NCBI GenBank assembly: GCA_902772585.1
Contig: CACYBB010000007.1
Coordinates: 1 to 64,000, forward strand
Length of the DNA: 64,000 nucleotides
Direction: 5' to 3'
Source of the DNA: an uncultured Bacteroidales bacterium
GTDB lineage: Bacteria > Bacteroidota > Bacteroidia > Bacteroidales > Bacteroidaceae
Position numbers and translations under genes: made by a program
Notes under the pieces: generated by a model
What the model saw: the letters and a program-made list of their open reading frames with translations, nothing else
Told to the model about the DNA's origin: nothing
Databases searched by the model: none
Shown: in pieces, positions 42,888 through 52,015 of the stretch
Numbering within the stretch: the stretch's first letter is position 1
Layout: each line of letters opens with the position of its first letter

Positions 42888-45770
42888 TTATTGTAATAGA
42901 TAGTTTAATATTCCTTTCATGATGCCTGCCTGTTTCTGCTCTCCCTGGATGCACTCGAAGGGGAAGCCCATGACAAACAGACGGTAGTTACCGCGATAGG
43001 CCACTGCTGCACCATAGCCGTCGGCATATTGCATAGCAGTATAGGCAGGCTTTACAGGTTGCAGGATGTCTGCTGATGTAGCAGCATAATGCTCCTCGTT
43101 CAGCGTTTTCCAGTAAGCCATCTCCGTTCCCAGACCTTTTATCTTATTGTCTGTTGCCTGCGAACGACCGCCCCACGAACTTTTCAGAATAGTCTGCAGG
43201 AACCTACGGTCACTCTCCTGTGTCATATCCGTTCCGATATAAGCGCCACTCACCAATAGCGCTCCACCATGAGTGGTGTATCTCTGCAAAGCGTTCTGCA
43301 TCAGCGTACTGAACGTCTTGTAACTCTGCACGCTGTGTCCATCGTTTCGTTCCAGTCCCAACAGCAGGTCCACACCATCGTAGCCTATCAGATTCACCTT
43401 GCCAGTCTCTACAGCATCGCTGCTACAACTCACAATGTTGTATTTCTTTGCCGAGGCGATTGCTTTGGCATGAGTCATCACATAGTTGAAGTTGTTACCA
43501 GCAATGAGCATGCCTGTGAGTTCCTCACCAGTATCGCCCAGTCCACCATCTTCGATACCCATCTGTGTGCGATCGAAGTTGATTTGTCGTCCAGACCATC
43601 CGAGTGTAGGACCATAGGTCACACCAGGGTCTTCATCCAGGTCAAATCCTTGTTCCTCAACAGTATTTCGAACGGCAGGAGATGCTACTCGATGAAAACC
43701 ATTGATAATCATGATGGTCTTGTTGGCATTAGGCATGGCGCAGGCTGAAAGCACCTCTGTCGTAAAACTCTCTCCACCACGATTGACTGCTGCCACCTTG
43801 AAGTGGTACAACAATCCAGGTTCCAGTTCTACCTCGTGCTCTGTCTTTCCTCTTACATAGGTTCCATTGTCGAAATCGGCCTCACCAATGGCAGTATAAA
43901 CAATATAGCCTGTGGGCTTGGCAGTGGCTTCCTGTGGGTCGTTGACGGCATTCCAACTCAGACGTGCCACGTTCTTTTTCAGTTCTATATGGAACTGGTC
44001 GGGAGCTAGAGGAGCCACGACGAACGGTCTGCCATGCTGATCGTTGACATAGCGCAGAATGGTCTTGTAGATGGAACGAGCCAGGGTGAAGCGGAAGTTC
44101 GGATCCTGTCCGTAACGCATATCAGGGAAGTTCTGGTGTGACAGCATCTCCAAGATGGCGCTGGGCACCTCTGGCAGACGGGTCTCCGAATAGTTGCGAT
44201 CAAAGAGTTCTCTGCGGTTCCACTTTCCGAATTTGTATTTCAGGTCCATGGTCTCGTTTGAGAGCAATGCATCAGCCAAGTCGCGTGAGGCCATTCGTGA
44301 GATGCCTGCATTCAACTTGCCATCATTGAAATTCGTAGTACATATCGACAATGAGCCAATCAGTCCCTCACCATCTTTCGCATAGCCTGCATCACTATGG
44401 AAGGCCAATGACAGTTCGATGGGTACCTTCAAACCTTCTACTGTAGGCATATAGCATGAACCACCACCTAGACGGTTCGTCATCAGCGAGCGAACGTTGA
44501 TGTCATCAGCATAATCGTTGGTTCCTTCCATGGTGCTATAGACCGTATAGGGCATGCCTGCCCATTGTGCCCAGTAGCGAGCACCCTCCAAGGCTCGTGG
44601 CAACTGACTGGTTTGCCCATCACGCTCGATGTTGCCCATACCTCCACCAAAGCGAATGGCATCGGTAGTGACCACACCTTTCTCGTTACTTTGGTTCGAG
44701 AGTGTCACGCGGTTGAACTCGCTATAACCTGCGTCAAAATCGAATGTGCCCAAATAAACCCATGTGCCACCACCCATCTGCTGGTTAACGTGGAACTGTG
44801 TGCGCTCGCCCTTGTGCCAAACGGTATAGAGGGCATCCGTCACGCTATTCTCCATCGTCTGATAGCTGACATAGACGGCGTAACGACCCGCTTTGGGGAA
44901 ACGTGGCTGGTAGGTTGCCAATGAATAGCGCGACTTGCTGCTGGTGGTCTTCACCATGCGAGCTGAGCCCTCCACAAAAGGATTCTCGCCATCGGTATAT
45001 GTCCCTGTATGGAAAGCGAACCCAGGTTGTGGTGTGGTCTTCCACTTGTCGCCATTGGTCACCTCAATATAATTGCTCTTTGCTCCGTCATTATCGACGA
45101 TGACCTCTTCTTTCTGCCAGTCGCGCTCACGAGGCGTGAAGACAATAGCTCCTGCTTTCTCCAGCATGGGTATCAGATAGGGCACCACGATGGTTTGAGT
45201 GTACAGGTCTTCTGTTGTTCCGAACAGCTTTGGACGTTGCCAACGCCAGTAGCCTTTGCCCTGGTCATAGAATCGTCCGTGACTGGCCCATAGTGACAGG
45301 TGTCGTTTCTGCAGTCCGTGGGTTACCTTCAAGGGTGTTGAGATGTTTTTCACCCAGGGTGCTCCGTCGTAGTCTATGTCACCCCACAGACGCGACTTAT
45401 CGGCATTCTGTGACAAGCGATTCGGAATGAGTTCGTCGATGGTCATACCGTTGGTCATCACCGTTACCTGGTAATCACGATAGACCTTAGGCATCTCACC
45501 TTTTATTTTATTATAGATGTGTTCCGTGACTTCTGGCGTAAACTCCTGACACGCAAAAAACTCGTCAGCAGTGATGACGAGTGTCTTTTGCTGGTGGTCC
45601 AGTTGGTAGCCCACCATACGGGGTGCCTGAGTCAGTCGGGTACCCTTAGGTTTGTATTTCGAAAAGTACGAGTTCAGTTTCTCTACCAGTTTCGCCTCGT
45701 CTCTGGCGGTCTGGGCGCTCAGCGAGAGTGTCGCCAGTAACAGCAGCAACAGTGTTATCCTTCTACGCAT
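42888..45770 (-). CDS. Large exported protein with golvesin C-terminal-like domain
   Basis: 960 residues with a signal peptide (MRRRITLLLLLLATLSLSAQ). The middle holds an amidase/xanthan-lyase-like region (LSLWASHGRFYDQGKGYWRWQRP...), the golvesin-like beta domain (RFPKAGRYAVYVSY...TWVYLGTFDFDAG), then a fibronectin type III segment (VARLSWNAVNDPQ...TGYIVYTA) and an ATP-grasp-free Rossmann-like end (YNIVSCSSDAVETG). Bacteroidota homologues are labelled N-acetylmuramoyl-L-alanine amidase or xanthan lyase; the real substrate is unknown. ATG at 45770 is preferred over GTG at 45773. Confidence 0.75.
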   Translation of the reverse strand: MRRRITLLLLLLATLSLSAQTARDEAKLVEKLNSYFSKYKPKGTRLTQAPRMVGYQLDHQQKTLVITADEFFACQEFTPEVTEHIYNKIKGEMPKVYRDYQVTVMTNGMTIDELIPNRLSQNADKSRLWGDIDYDGAPWVKNISTPLKVTHGLQKRHLSLWASHGRFYDQGKGYWRWQRPKLFGTTEDLYTQTIVVPYLIPMLEKAGAIVFTPRERDWQKEEVIVDNDGAKSNYIEVTNGDKWKTTPQPGFAFHTGTYTDGENPFVEGSARMVKTTSSKSRYSLATYQPRFPKAGRYAVYVSYQTMENSVTDALYTVWHKGERTQFHVNQQMGGGTWVYLGTFDFDAGYSEFNRVTLSNQSNEKGVVTTDAIRFGGGMGNIERDGQTSQLPRALEGARYWAQWAGMPYTVYSTMEGTNDYADDINVRSLMTNRLGGGSCYMPTVEGLKVPIELSLAFHSDAGYAKDGEGLIGSLSICTTNFNDGKLNAGISRMASRDLADALLSNETMDLKYKFGKWNRRELFDRNYSETRLPEVPSAILEMLSHQNFPDMRYGQDPNFRFTLARSIYKTILRYVNDQHGRPFVVAPLAPDQFHIELKKNVARLSWNAVNDPQEATAKPTGYIVYTAIGEADFDNGTYVRGKTEHEVELEPGLLYHFKVAAVNRGGESFTTEVLSACAMPNANKTIMIINGFHRVASPAVRNTVEEQGFDLDEDPGVTYGPTLGWSGRQINFDRTQMGIEDGGLGDTGEELTGMLIAGNNFNYVMTHAKAIASAKKYNIVSCSSDAVETGKVNLIGYDGVDLLLGLERNDGHSVQSYKTFSTLMQNALQRYTTHGGALLVSGAYIGTDMTQESDRRFLQTILKSSWGGRSQATDNKIKGLGTEMAYWKTLNEEHYAATSADILQPVKPAYTAMQYADGYGAAVAYRGNYRLFVMGFPFECIQGEQKQAGIMKGILNYLLQ

Positions 45771-45774
45771 CACT

Positions 45775-46326
45775 TTAGATTTCTCCTATGGTGAACTTCT
45801 CTGGACATTTGCCTTTGAAGTCCTTAAAGTACAATTTGATTTCGCGCATCTGACTATCTATGTCGCCATTGGGAATGATGGTCTTGGTGCACTGGATGTG
45901 GCGCTTCTCATAGTCCACACCATAGAGTAGGATAGGGATGCCAGCCTTCTGGGCAATATAGTAGAAACCCTTCTTCCACTCTGGGTTCAGCGAACGTGTA
46001 CCCTCTGGTGTGATGCACAGGTGGAAGATGTTCTCCCTCTTGGCGGTTTCTGCCAGGTTATCAGTCATGCTGGTGTGCTTGGAGCGCCAGACGGGTATGC
46101 CGCCTAACTTACGGAAGATGGGACCCAAAGGCCAGAAGAACCACTCCTTCTTCATCAGGAAGTTGCTCTTCATACCTTGGCTCTTGCTATATAGTTGTCC
46201 TATCAGAAAGTCCCAGTTGCTGGTGTGTGGTGCCAGACAGATAATGTATTTGTCTGGATGGGGCTCCGTGACATTCGCCGTCCACCCCATGTGTTTAAAC
46301 AGCAACCAGTTGCAAAATTTCTTCAT
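45775..46326 (-). CDS. Lysophospholipid (1-acyl-glycerol-3-phosphate) acyltransferase
   Basis: 183 residues with the PlsC motifs: HTSNWD (H-x4-D, about 33-38), RKLGGIPVWR and ITPEGTRS. It probably transfers an acyl group to a lysophospholipid or a related acceptor at the inner membrane. No strong membrane helix is seen, as in the short Bacteroidota forms. It lies 4 bases upstream of the golvesin-like gene. Confidence 0.85.
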   Translation of the reverse strand: MKKFCNWLLFKHMGWTANVTEPHPDKYIICLAPHTSNWDFLIGQLYSKSQGMKSNFLMKKEWFFWPLGPIFRKLGGIPVWRSKHTSMTDNLAETAKRENIFHLCITPEGTRSLNPEWKKGFYYIAQKAGIPILLYGVDYEKRHIQCTKTIIPNGDIDSQMREIKLYFKDFKGKCPEKFTIGEI

Positions 46327-46350
46327 CTCTTATCTCTTAATTCTCAATTC

Positions 46351-46614
46351 TTATCTGTTATTTATCTGGTCCACAATCTCGCTAGCCTGTGCTATGAAGT
46401 CTTCTTTCAACTTCTGGTAGTACTTCTTGGCAGGCATACCCGGCTCTGGATGTGAAACGCGACAGATAAAGTCGCTCTGCATCTTCAGGATGCTGTAGAT
46501 AATGGCCTCGCAGTCGTCTCCTCGATTACCATAAAGCTTTGCTGCTACACACTCTGCGAAAAGGTCGCCACAAACTAGGTTGATACTGTGTTTCAGTGTT
46601 CTTTTGTTTGCCAT
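46351..46614 (-). CDS. Small cytoplasmic protein of unknown function
   Basis: 87 residues, helical, with three cysteines (VCGDLFAEC, DDCEAI) and no signal. No family recognised. It begins the run of genes 46614 to 39875 and is preceded by a -7 box. Confidence 0.65.
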   Translation of the reverse strand: MANKRTLKHSINLVCGDLFAECVAAKLYGNRGDDCEAIIYSILKMQSDFICRVSHPEPGMPAKKYYQKLKEDFIAQASEIVDQINNR

Positions 46615-46655
46615 GTTTTAATCCTCCTATTTTGATTTGTTCATATTTCAATCGT

Positions 46656-46663
46656 CAAAGTTA
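46656..46663 (-). promoter_or_regulatory. -7 box upstream of the 87-residue gene
   Basis: TAACTTTG on the minus strand fits TAnnTTTG, 41 bases before the ATG at 46614. Upstream box unclear. Confidence 0.45.
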
Positions 46664-46723
46664 GCAAAAAAAATTGAGATAACATAGTTTTTACAACAAA
46701 AAAATATTAAAATGGCTGATTTC

Positions 46724-46755
46724 TTTCCGTTTCTCACAAAAAATAACTATTTTTG
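46724..46755 (+). promoter_or_regulatory. Promoter of pfp
   Basis: TTTC (46724-46727) and TATTTTTG (46748-46755) are 20 bases apart. Because the longer reading of pfp would start inside this box, the ATG at 46801 is the real start. Confidence 0.65.
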
Positions 46756-46800
46756 CAATTCGAAAATCAATTATTCACTAAAATAAACAGTATTTCAACA

Positions 46801-48438
46801 ATGGAAAAAAGTGCATTGCAGTTGGCGAGAGCCGCTTATCAGCCTAAGTTGCCTAAGGCACTTCAGGGTGCAGTAAAGATTAAAGAGGGTGCAGCAACCC
46901 AGAGTGTTGGAGACCAGGAAGAGATTAAGAAGCTTTTCCCCAACACCTACGGTATGCCTATCGTAGAGTTTGAGCCCGCTACCGAGGCTAACACCAAGAA
47001 GATGAACGTTGGTATCATCCTTTCTGGTGGTCAGGCTCCTGGCGGTCACAACGTGATTACTGGTCTCTTCGACCAGATTAAGAAGCTCAACCCCGAGAAC
47101 CGTCTCTATGGCTTCATCCTGGGTCCTGGCGGTTTGGTTGACCACAACTACATGGAGCTGACCAAGGAGATTATCGACGAGTACCGCAACACTGGTGGTT
47201 TCGATATGATTGGTTCTGGCCGTACCAAGCTGGAGAAGGTTGACCAGTTCGAGAAGGGTTTGGAGATTATCCGCGAGCTCGACATCAAGGCTATCGTTAT
47301 CATTGGTGGTGACGACTCTAACACCAACGCTTGCGTATTGGCTGAGTACTATGCTGCCAAGAACTATGGCGTACAGGTTATCGGTTGTCCTAAGACTATC
47401 GATGGCGACCTGAAGAACGATCAGATTGAGACCTCTTTCGGTTTCGATACCGCTTGTAAGACCTATTCTGAGCTGATTGGTAACATCGAGCGCGACTGTA
47501 ACTCAGCCCGTAAGTACTGGCACTTCATCAAGGTGATGGGTCGTTCAGCCTCTCACATCGCTCTGGAGTGCGCCCTGCAGACTCAGCCCAACATCTGCCT
47601 CGTTTCTGAGGAGGTAGAGGCTAAGGGTCAGAGCCTCGACGACATCGTGACATATATTGCAGAAACTGTTGCTGCTCGTGCTGCTGATGGTAACAACTTC
47701 GGTACTGTTGTTATCCCCGAGGGTGTCATCGAGTTCATCCCCGCTATCAAGAAGCTCATTGCCCAGCTCAACGACGTGCTCGCTTTGCCTGAGGCTAAGA
47801 CAATCAGTCGTGACGAGCAGGTTGACTTCGCTAAGAGCCACCTGACTCCTGAGAACCTCGCTGTCTTCAACAGTCTGCCTACTGGTGTGGCTCGTCAGCT
47901 GGCTCTCGACCGCGATCCTCACGGAAACGTACAGGTATCGCTCATCGAGACTGAGAAGCTGCTGTCAGAGATGGTTGGCAAGAAGCTCGAGCAGATGAAG
48001 AAGGATGGCAAGTATGTTGGCAAGTTCGGCACTCAGCACCACTTCTTCGGATATGAGGGACGTTGCGCTGCTCCTTCAAACTTCGACGCTGACTACTGCT
48101 ATGCTCTGGGTACTTCTGCCGCTCAGCTCATTGCTAACGGTAAGACCGGCTATATGGCTATCGTGAAGAATACTACCGCTCCTGCTGAGCAGTGGATTGC
48201 CGGTGGTGTGCCCATCACCATGATGATGAATATGGAGAAGCGTGCAGGTGAGATGAAGCCCGTTATCCGCAAGGCCCTCGTTGAGCTCGATGGCGCTCCC
48301 TTCAAGGAGTTTGCTGCTCATCGTGACGAGTGGGCTCGCAAGACGGCTTACGTTTATCCTGGTCCTATCCAGTACTGGGGACCCACAGAGGTTTGCGACC
48401 AGCCCACTATAACCCTCGCTCTCGAGCAGAAAAAGTAA
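46801..48438 (+). CDS. pfp: PPi-dependent 6-phosphofructokinase
   Basis: 545 residues. Transfers phosphate from PPi to fructose-6-phosphate in reversible glycolysis. The long PPi-type signature is clear: VGIILSGGQAPGGHNVI (12-residue donor loop), IIGGDDSNTNA, where the Asp replaces the Gly of ATP enzymes, PKTIDGDLKN with the catalytic Asp, and MGRSASHIALEC. PPi-PFK is the usual form in this phylum. Followed after three bases by a GH25 gene. Confidence 0.95.
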   Translation: MEKSALQLARAAYQPKLPKALQGAVKIKEGAATQSVGDQEEIKKLFPNTYGMPIVEFEPATEANTKKMNVGIILSGGQAPGGHNVITGLFDQIKKLNPENRLYGFILGPGGLVDHNYMELTKEIIDEYRNTGGFDMIGSGRTKLEKVDQFEKGLEIIRELDIKAIVIIGGDDSNTNACVLAEYYAAKNYGVQVIGCPKTIDGDLKNDQIETSFGFDTACKTYSELIGNIERDCNSARKYWHFIKVMGRSASHIALECALQTQPNICLVSEEVEAKGQSLDDIVTYIAETVAARAADGNNFGTVVIPEGVIEFIPAIKKLIAQLNDVLALPEAKTISRDEQVDFAKSHLTPENLAVFNSLPTGVARQLALDRDPHGNVQVSLIETEKLLSEMVGKKLEQMKKDGKYVGKFGTQHHFFGYEGRCAAPSNFDADYCYALGTSAAQLIANGKTGYMAIVKNTTAPAEQWIAGGVPITMMMNMEKRAGEMKPVIRKALVELDGAPFKEFAAHRDEWARKTAYVYPGPIQYWGPTEVCDQPTITLALEQKK

Positions 48439-48441
48439 TTG

Positions 48442-49332
48442 ATGCCCGATAAGAGGACAACGCATAAAAGACAGACATCCGGACGTCATACGGGCCCAGT
48501 GCCCCACGGACGTCCGAATGTCTTTGTTCGTCTATTACAACACCTGCCTGGTTGGGCTTGGTGGGTAGGCGGACTGTCTGTCGTTGCCATCTATGTCTAT
48601 TTCTTCTATTATATCTTCGTAGGACCTTTTGGCTTCCGCTGGCGAGGCCTCTATGGTGATGTCAGCCACCCTGAAGGCTACGAGATTCGTGGTATCGATA
48701 TCAGCCACTATCAAGGTAATATCGATTGGCCCATATTACGTGAGAAGGGGCTTATCAACGAGTCGCCCGTTCGCTTCATCATGATGAAGGCTACCGAAGG
48801 GGCATCACGCATTGATCCCACCTTCAAGGATAATTTCCATCTGGCTCGTGAGTATGGCTATACGCGTGGCGCTTACCATTTCTATAGTGTCTCGTCACCT
48901 GCCGACAAACAGGCTGCGTTCTTCATTAGTCACGTCAAGTTGGAGAATGGCGACCTGCCACCCGTTCTTGATGTCGAGCACAAACCTGCCAAGCAGACTG
49001 ACGAAGAGTTTGCTGCCAGCGTTCTCCAGTGGCTCGAAATTGTGGAGAAGCACTATGGTGTCAAGCCCATCATCTATACCTATTATAAATTTAAGATGCG
49101 CTATCTCAGCGATCCCGTCTTCGATAGCTATCCTTATTGGATAGCCCACTATTATGTTGACGAGGTGGAATATGAGGGTGACTGGAAATTCTGGCAATAT
49201 ACTGATGCAGGTCGTCTGCCAGGCATTACTGGACAAGTCGATTTCGACATCTACAACGGTTCTTTTTACGACCTTCGTAAAATGACCATTGGCGCTCGTG
49301 AGCAGATTGGTGAGGAAGCCTATAACGATTGA
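48442..49332 (+). CDS. GH25-family muramidase with N-terminal membrane anchor
   Basis: 296 residues. A basic cytoplasmic start of about 35 residues, one membrane helix (WAWWVGGLSVVAIYVYFFYYIF), then a GH25 lysozyme barrel with GIDISHYQGNIDW, MMKATEGASRIDPTF, the catalytic pair in PPVLDVEHKP and a C-terminal WQYTDAGRLPGITGQVDFDIY. It cuts peptidoglycan between MurNAc and GlcNAc. ATG at 48442 was preferred over TTG one codon earlier. Confidence 0.92.
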   Translation: MPDKRTTHKRQTSGRHTGPVPHGRPNVFVRLLQHLPGWAWWVGGLSVVAIYVYFFYYIFVGPFGFRWRGLYGDVSHPEGYEIRGIDISHYQGNIDWPILREKGLINESPVRFIMMKATEGASRIDPTFKDNFHLAREYGYTRGAYHFYSVSSPADKQAAFFISHVKLENGDLPPVLDVEHKPAKQTDEEFAASVLQWLEIVEKHYGVKPIIYTYYKFKMRYLSDPVFDSYPYWIAHYYVDEVEYEGDWKFWQYTDAGRLPGITGQVDFDIYNGSFYDLRKMTIGAREQIGEEAYND

Positions 49333-49346
49333 TTCGAAAAACATAA

Positions 49347-49380
49347 AGAGAGACCTTCAGAACAGAAGGCCTCTCTTTTC
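49347..49380. terminator. Bidirectional terminator between GH25 and Dcu genes
   Basis: AGAGAGACCTTC (49347-49358) pairs with GAAGGCCTCTCT (49365-49376), one mismatch, loop AGAACA, followed by TTTTC on the plus strand; the genes are convergent. Confidence 0.8.
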
Positions 49381-49408
49381 GTATAGTGAGCAAAGATTCT
49401 ATTCTTTT

Positions 49409-50854
49409 TTAATAGAATATCATGGACAGGATATAAGCCACGATAGTGGATGTGAAGACACTGATGAGGCCAGGCATCATGAACGAGTGGTTCAGCAGGT
49501 ATTTACCAATGATGGTGGTGCCTGAGCGGTCGAAGTTCACAGTGGCAATATCGCTGGGGTAGTTGGGGATGAAGAAATAGCCGTAAACGGCAGGCAGCAC
49601 ACCCAGAAGAACGGGGCCAGGGATGCCAAGATTATAGGCCAACGGCAACATGGCGACGACAACAGCTCCCTGCGAGTTGATGAGCACAGACACCATGAAG
49701 AATACAAAGGCGATGCTCCAGGGATAAGCCTTTACGACATCGGCCAGCATATCCTGCATCTCATCCATGTAGTTCGAGAAATAAGTATCTGCTAGCCAAG
49801 CGATACCATAGATAGCTACGACAGCCACCATACCCGACTGCCATACTGGACCAGCCACGGCCTTCTTGGGAGCAGCTTTGCAGAAAATAATCATTAATGC
49901 AGCAGCAGAGATCATAACAATCTGGATGACAAGGTTCATCTTCAGGGTTATCGAACCTGTCTCTGTCAGACCTGTAGCTACAATACCAGCTTTAGCGAGT
50001 GCAGCCGCAGATATCTTAGTTCCGCCGACAATCATCACGTCACCAGCTCCCTTGACAACTTTAACGGTAGCATAAGAGGGTAACAGCTGTGGCAGGGCGG
50101 CGAACAGTACAATAACACCCAATGCAGCAAGGAAGATAAATACAGCATTCTTAGCCGACTGGGGAATCTCCTTGTCAAGCGTGGTAGCGTTAGAACCGTA
50201 GATGTAGTTATACTGCTCAGGATCTTTCAACTTAGCCTGGAACTTCGGGTCTTTGTCGAGGTCGAGACCACGACGATAGGAAGCCGTAGCTGCTGCCATC
50301 AGTCCACACACACAGGCTGGAATGGAAATCATCAGCACACGGGGAATGGTGATGTCGAAGCCATTGGCGTTCGAAATACTCACGAAGGCTACTACAGCAG
50401 CAGCAATGGGCGAGCACGTGATACCCACCTGTGAGGCGATAGAAGCCACACCACAGGGACGCTCTGGACGGATGCCTTTTTTCAGCGCAATGTCGCAGAT
50501 AATAGGCATCAGCGTGTAAACCACGTGACCCGTTCCTACCAGCACCGTCAGGAAAAATGTCGTCAGCGGAGCCAGGAACGTAATGCGGTCTGGGTGCTTG
50601 CGCAACATGCGCTCGGCAATCTGAATCAACCAGTCCATACCTCCAGAGGCCTGCATGATACCTGCACAGGTCACGGCAGCGATGATGATGTAGATAACGT
50701 CGGTAGGCGGAGTACCTGGTTTCAGACCAAAGCCGAAGACCAGCAACGCAAGACCGATACCGGAAATGGCACCTAGTGCCAAACTTCCATAACGAGAGCC
50801 AACCCACAGTGCGCCAAGCACTATCAGGAGTTCAAGAATCATTGTAATAGTCAT
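49409..50854 (-). CDS. Anaerobic C4-dicarboxylate transporter (DcuA/DcuB family)
   Basis: 481 residues, about 11 membrane helices. Exchanges fumarate, malate or aspartate for succinate during anaerobic growth. Seen: the start LELLIVLGALWVGSRYGSLALG, GHVVYTLMPIICDIALKKGIRPERP and FFIPNYPSDIATVNFDRSGTT, which are family marks. DcuA and DcuB cannot be told apart by eye. Its own promoter stands upstream. Confidence 0.9.
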   Translation of the reverse strand: MTITMILELLIVLGALWVGSRYGSLALGAISGIGLALLVFGFGLKPGTPPTDVIYIIIAAVTCAGIMQASGGMDWLIQIAERMLRKHPDRITFLAPLTTFFLTVLVGTGHVVYTLMPIICDIALKKGIRPERPCGVASIASQVGITCSPIAAAVVAFVSISNANGFDITIPRVLMISIPACVCGLMAAATASYRRGLDLDKDPKFQAKLKDPEQYNYIYGSNATTLDKEIPQSAKNAVFIFLAALGVIVLFAALPQLLPSYATVKVVKGAGDVMIVGGTKISAAALAKAGIVATGLTETGSITLKMNLVIQIVMISAAALMIIFCKAAPKKAVAGPVWQSGMVAVVAIYGIAWLADTYFSNYMDEMQDMLADVVKAYPWSIAFVFFMVSVLINSQGAVVVAMLPLAYNLGIPGPVLLGVLPAVYGYFFIPNYPSDIATVNFDRSGTTIIGKYLLNHSFMMPGLISVFTSTIVAYILSMIFY

Positions 50855-50895
50855 GTAATATTGTTTTAGTTACGTAATGTCAATAAATTGCTCTG

Positions 50896-50926
50896 CAAAT
50901 ATAGTTAATTCTTTTGAAACTGCAAA
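50896..50926 (-). promoter_or_regulatory. Promoter of the Dcu transporter gene
   Basis: On the minus strand TATATTTG (50903-50896) and TTTG (50926-50923) are 19 bases apart. Confidence 0.75.
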
Positions 50927-50961
50927 TAAAAAAGACAAAAAATCATCGCTATAACCAAAAA

Positions 50962-50993
50962 TTTGGTAATTACAATTAGTTTTTGTACCTTTG
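50962..50993 (+). promoter_or_regulatory. Promoter of the DMP19-smpB-metH gene run
   Basis: TTTG (50962-50965) and TACCTTTG (50986-50993) are 20 bases apart; the ATG follows only 8 bases after the -7 box. Confidence 0.75.
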
Positions 50994-51001
50994 TAGCCGT
51001 T

Positions 51002-51508
51002 ATGATAGAAGTGACGATTAGTGACAGTGTGCTGCGCAAGGCTGCAGGCGAGGGTATGGATGCCTTCGTGGGTGCCTTCGTGTCGGCTATCAAAGAGGCG
51101 ATAGGTGGTCAGCTGACCAATGAAACGCTGACAGAGTTGAATAGTGACCAGATTACGCTGCTGGCTTGGGACCAGTTGCACGAGGAGGTTATGGATGGCG
51201 GTTTCGTACAGTTGATACATAACGGCTATGGTCCGTTCATCTTCAAGAATCCGTTGGCTAAGGCCTTGAAACTCTGGGGTATGCGTGACCTGTCGAAGCT
51301 GATATACGATGCCCACTCGTTGTATGTAAAATACCATGAGCCTTTGGAGCGCGACTGTACCGACGACGAATTCATGGCGCTTTTTGAGCAATACCCTGAG
51401 TTCGACGACCTGGACGATGAGTTCGTGGAGAAGGAAGAGGAGTGGACGGAACAGATAGCACGTTATATTGACGAACACTTAGATCGCTTCGCTAAGATTA
51501 AAGATTAA
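51002..51508 (+). CDS. DMP19/DUF4375-type protein
   Basis: 168 residues, acidic, cytoplasmic. The centre ELNSDQITLLAWDQLHEEVMDGGFVQLIHNGYGPFI fits the DMP19 (DUF4375) family, whose Neisseria member mimics DNA and binds a transcription factor; whether that holds here is unknown. A longer frame to 50963 runs through the promoter, so ATG 51002 is the start. Leads a same-strand run of seven genes. Confidence 0.75.
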   Translation: MIEVTISDSVLRKAAGEGMDAFVGAFVSAIKEAIGGQLTNETLTELNSDQITLLAWDQLHEEVMDGGFVQLIHNGYGPFIFKNPLAKALKLWGMRDLSKLIYDAHSLYVKYHEPLERDCTDDEFMALFEQYPEFDDLDDEFVEKEEEWTEQIARYIDEHLDRFAKIKD

Positions 51509-51532
51509 ATATTAAAGATTAAATTTCAGATA

Positions 51533-52015
51533 GTGAATAAGCAACAAGAGGAACTTCGCAAGAAGAGTCCTGTACAGATAAAGAACCGCAAGGCCTCGTT
51601 TGAGTATTTCTTCATCGAGGAGTTCACGGCAGGCATCGTCTTGACGGGTACGGAGATTAAGAGCATCCGTTTGGGCAAGGCCTCGCTGGTGGATACTTAT
51701 TGCGTGATTATCAATGGGGAACTGTGGGTGAAGGGCATGAATATCTCGCCCTATTTCTATGGTTCCTACAATAATCACGAGATGAAGCGCGACAGAAAAC
51801 TGTTGCTGACGAAGCGTGAGATTCAGAAACTGGCGTCTGCCACCAAACAGACGGGTTACACCATCGTTCCCCTGCTGGTGTTCATTGACGAGAAGGGGCG
51901 TGCCAAGATGGACATTGCCCTGTGTAAAGGTAAAAAGGAGTTTGACAAGCGTCAGACGCTGAAGGAAAAGGAAGACAGGCGCGAGATGGATCGTGCCATG
52001 AAGGTATACAAATGA
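51533..52015 (+). CDS. smpB: SsrA-binding protein SmpB
   Basis: 160 residues. Binds tmRNA and brings it to stalled ribosomes. Seen: [29 protein letters not shown], NPxISPY-like [22 protein letters not shown] and the basic tail [20 protein letters not shown]. The start codon is GTG, placed in an AT-rich ATTAAAGATTAA repeat after the DMP19 gene. The stop overlaps metH (ATGA). Confidence 0.95.
   Translation: MNKQQEELRKKSPVQIKNRKASFEYFFIEEFTAGIVLTGTEIKSIRLGKASLVDTYCVIINGELWVKGMNISPYFYGSYNNHEMKRDRKLLLTKREIQKLASATKQTGYTIVPLLVFIDEKGRAKMDIALCKGKKEFDKRQTLKEKEDRREMDRAMKVYK

Noticed and set aside
51200..52011. Cobalamin riboswitch before metH
   Set aside because: metH overlaps smpB by 4 bases and no B12-box-like core was seen upstream.
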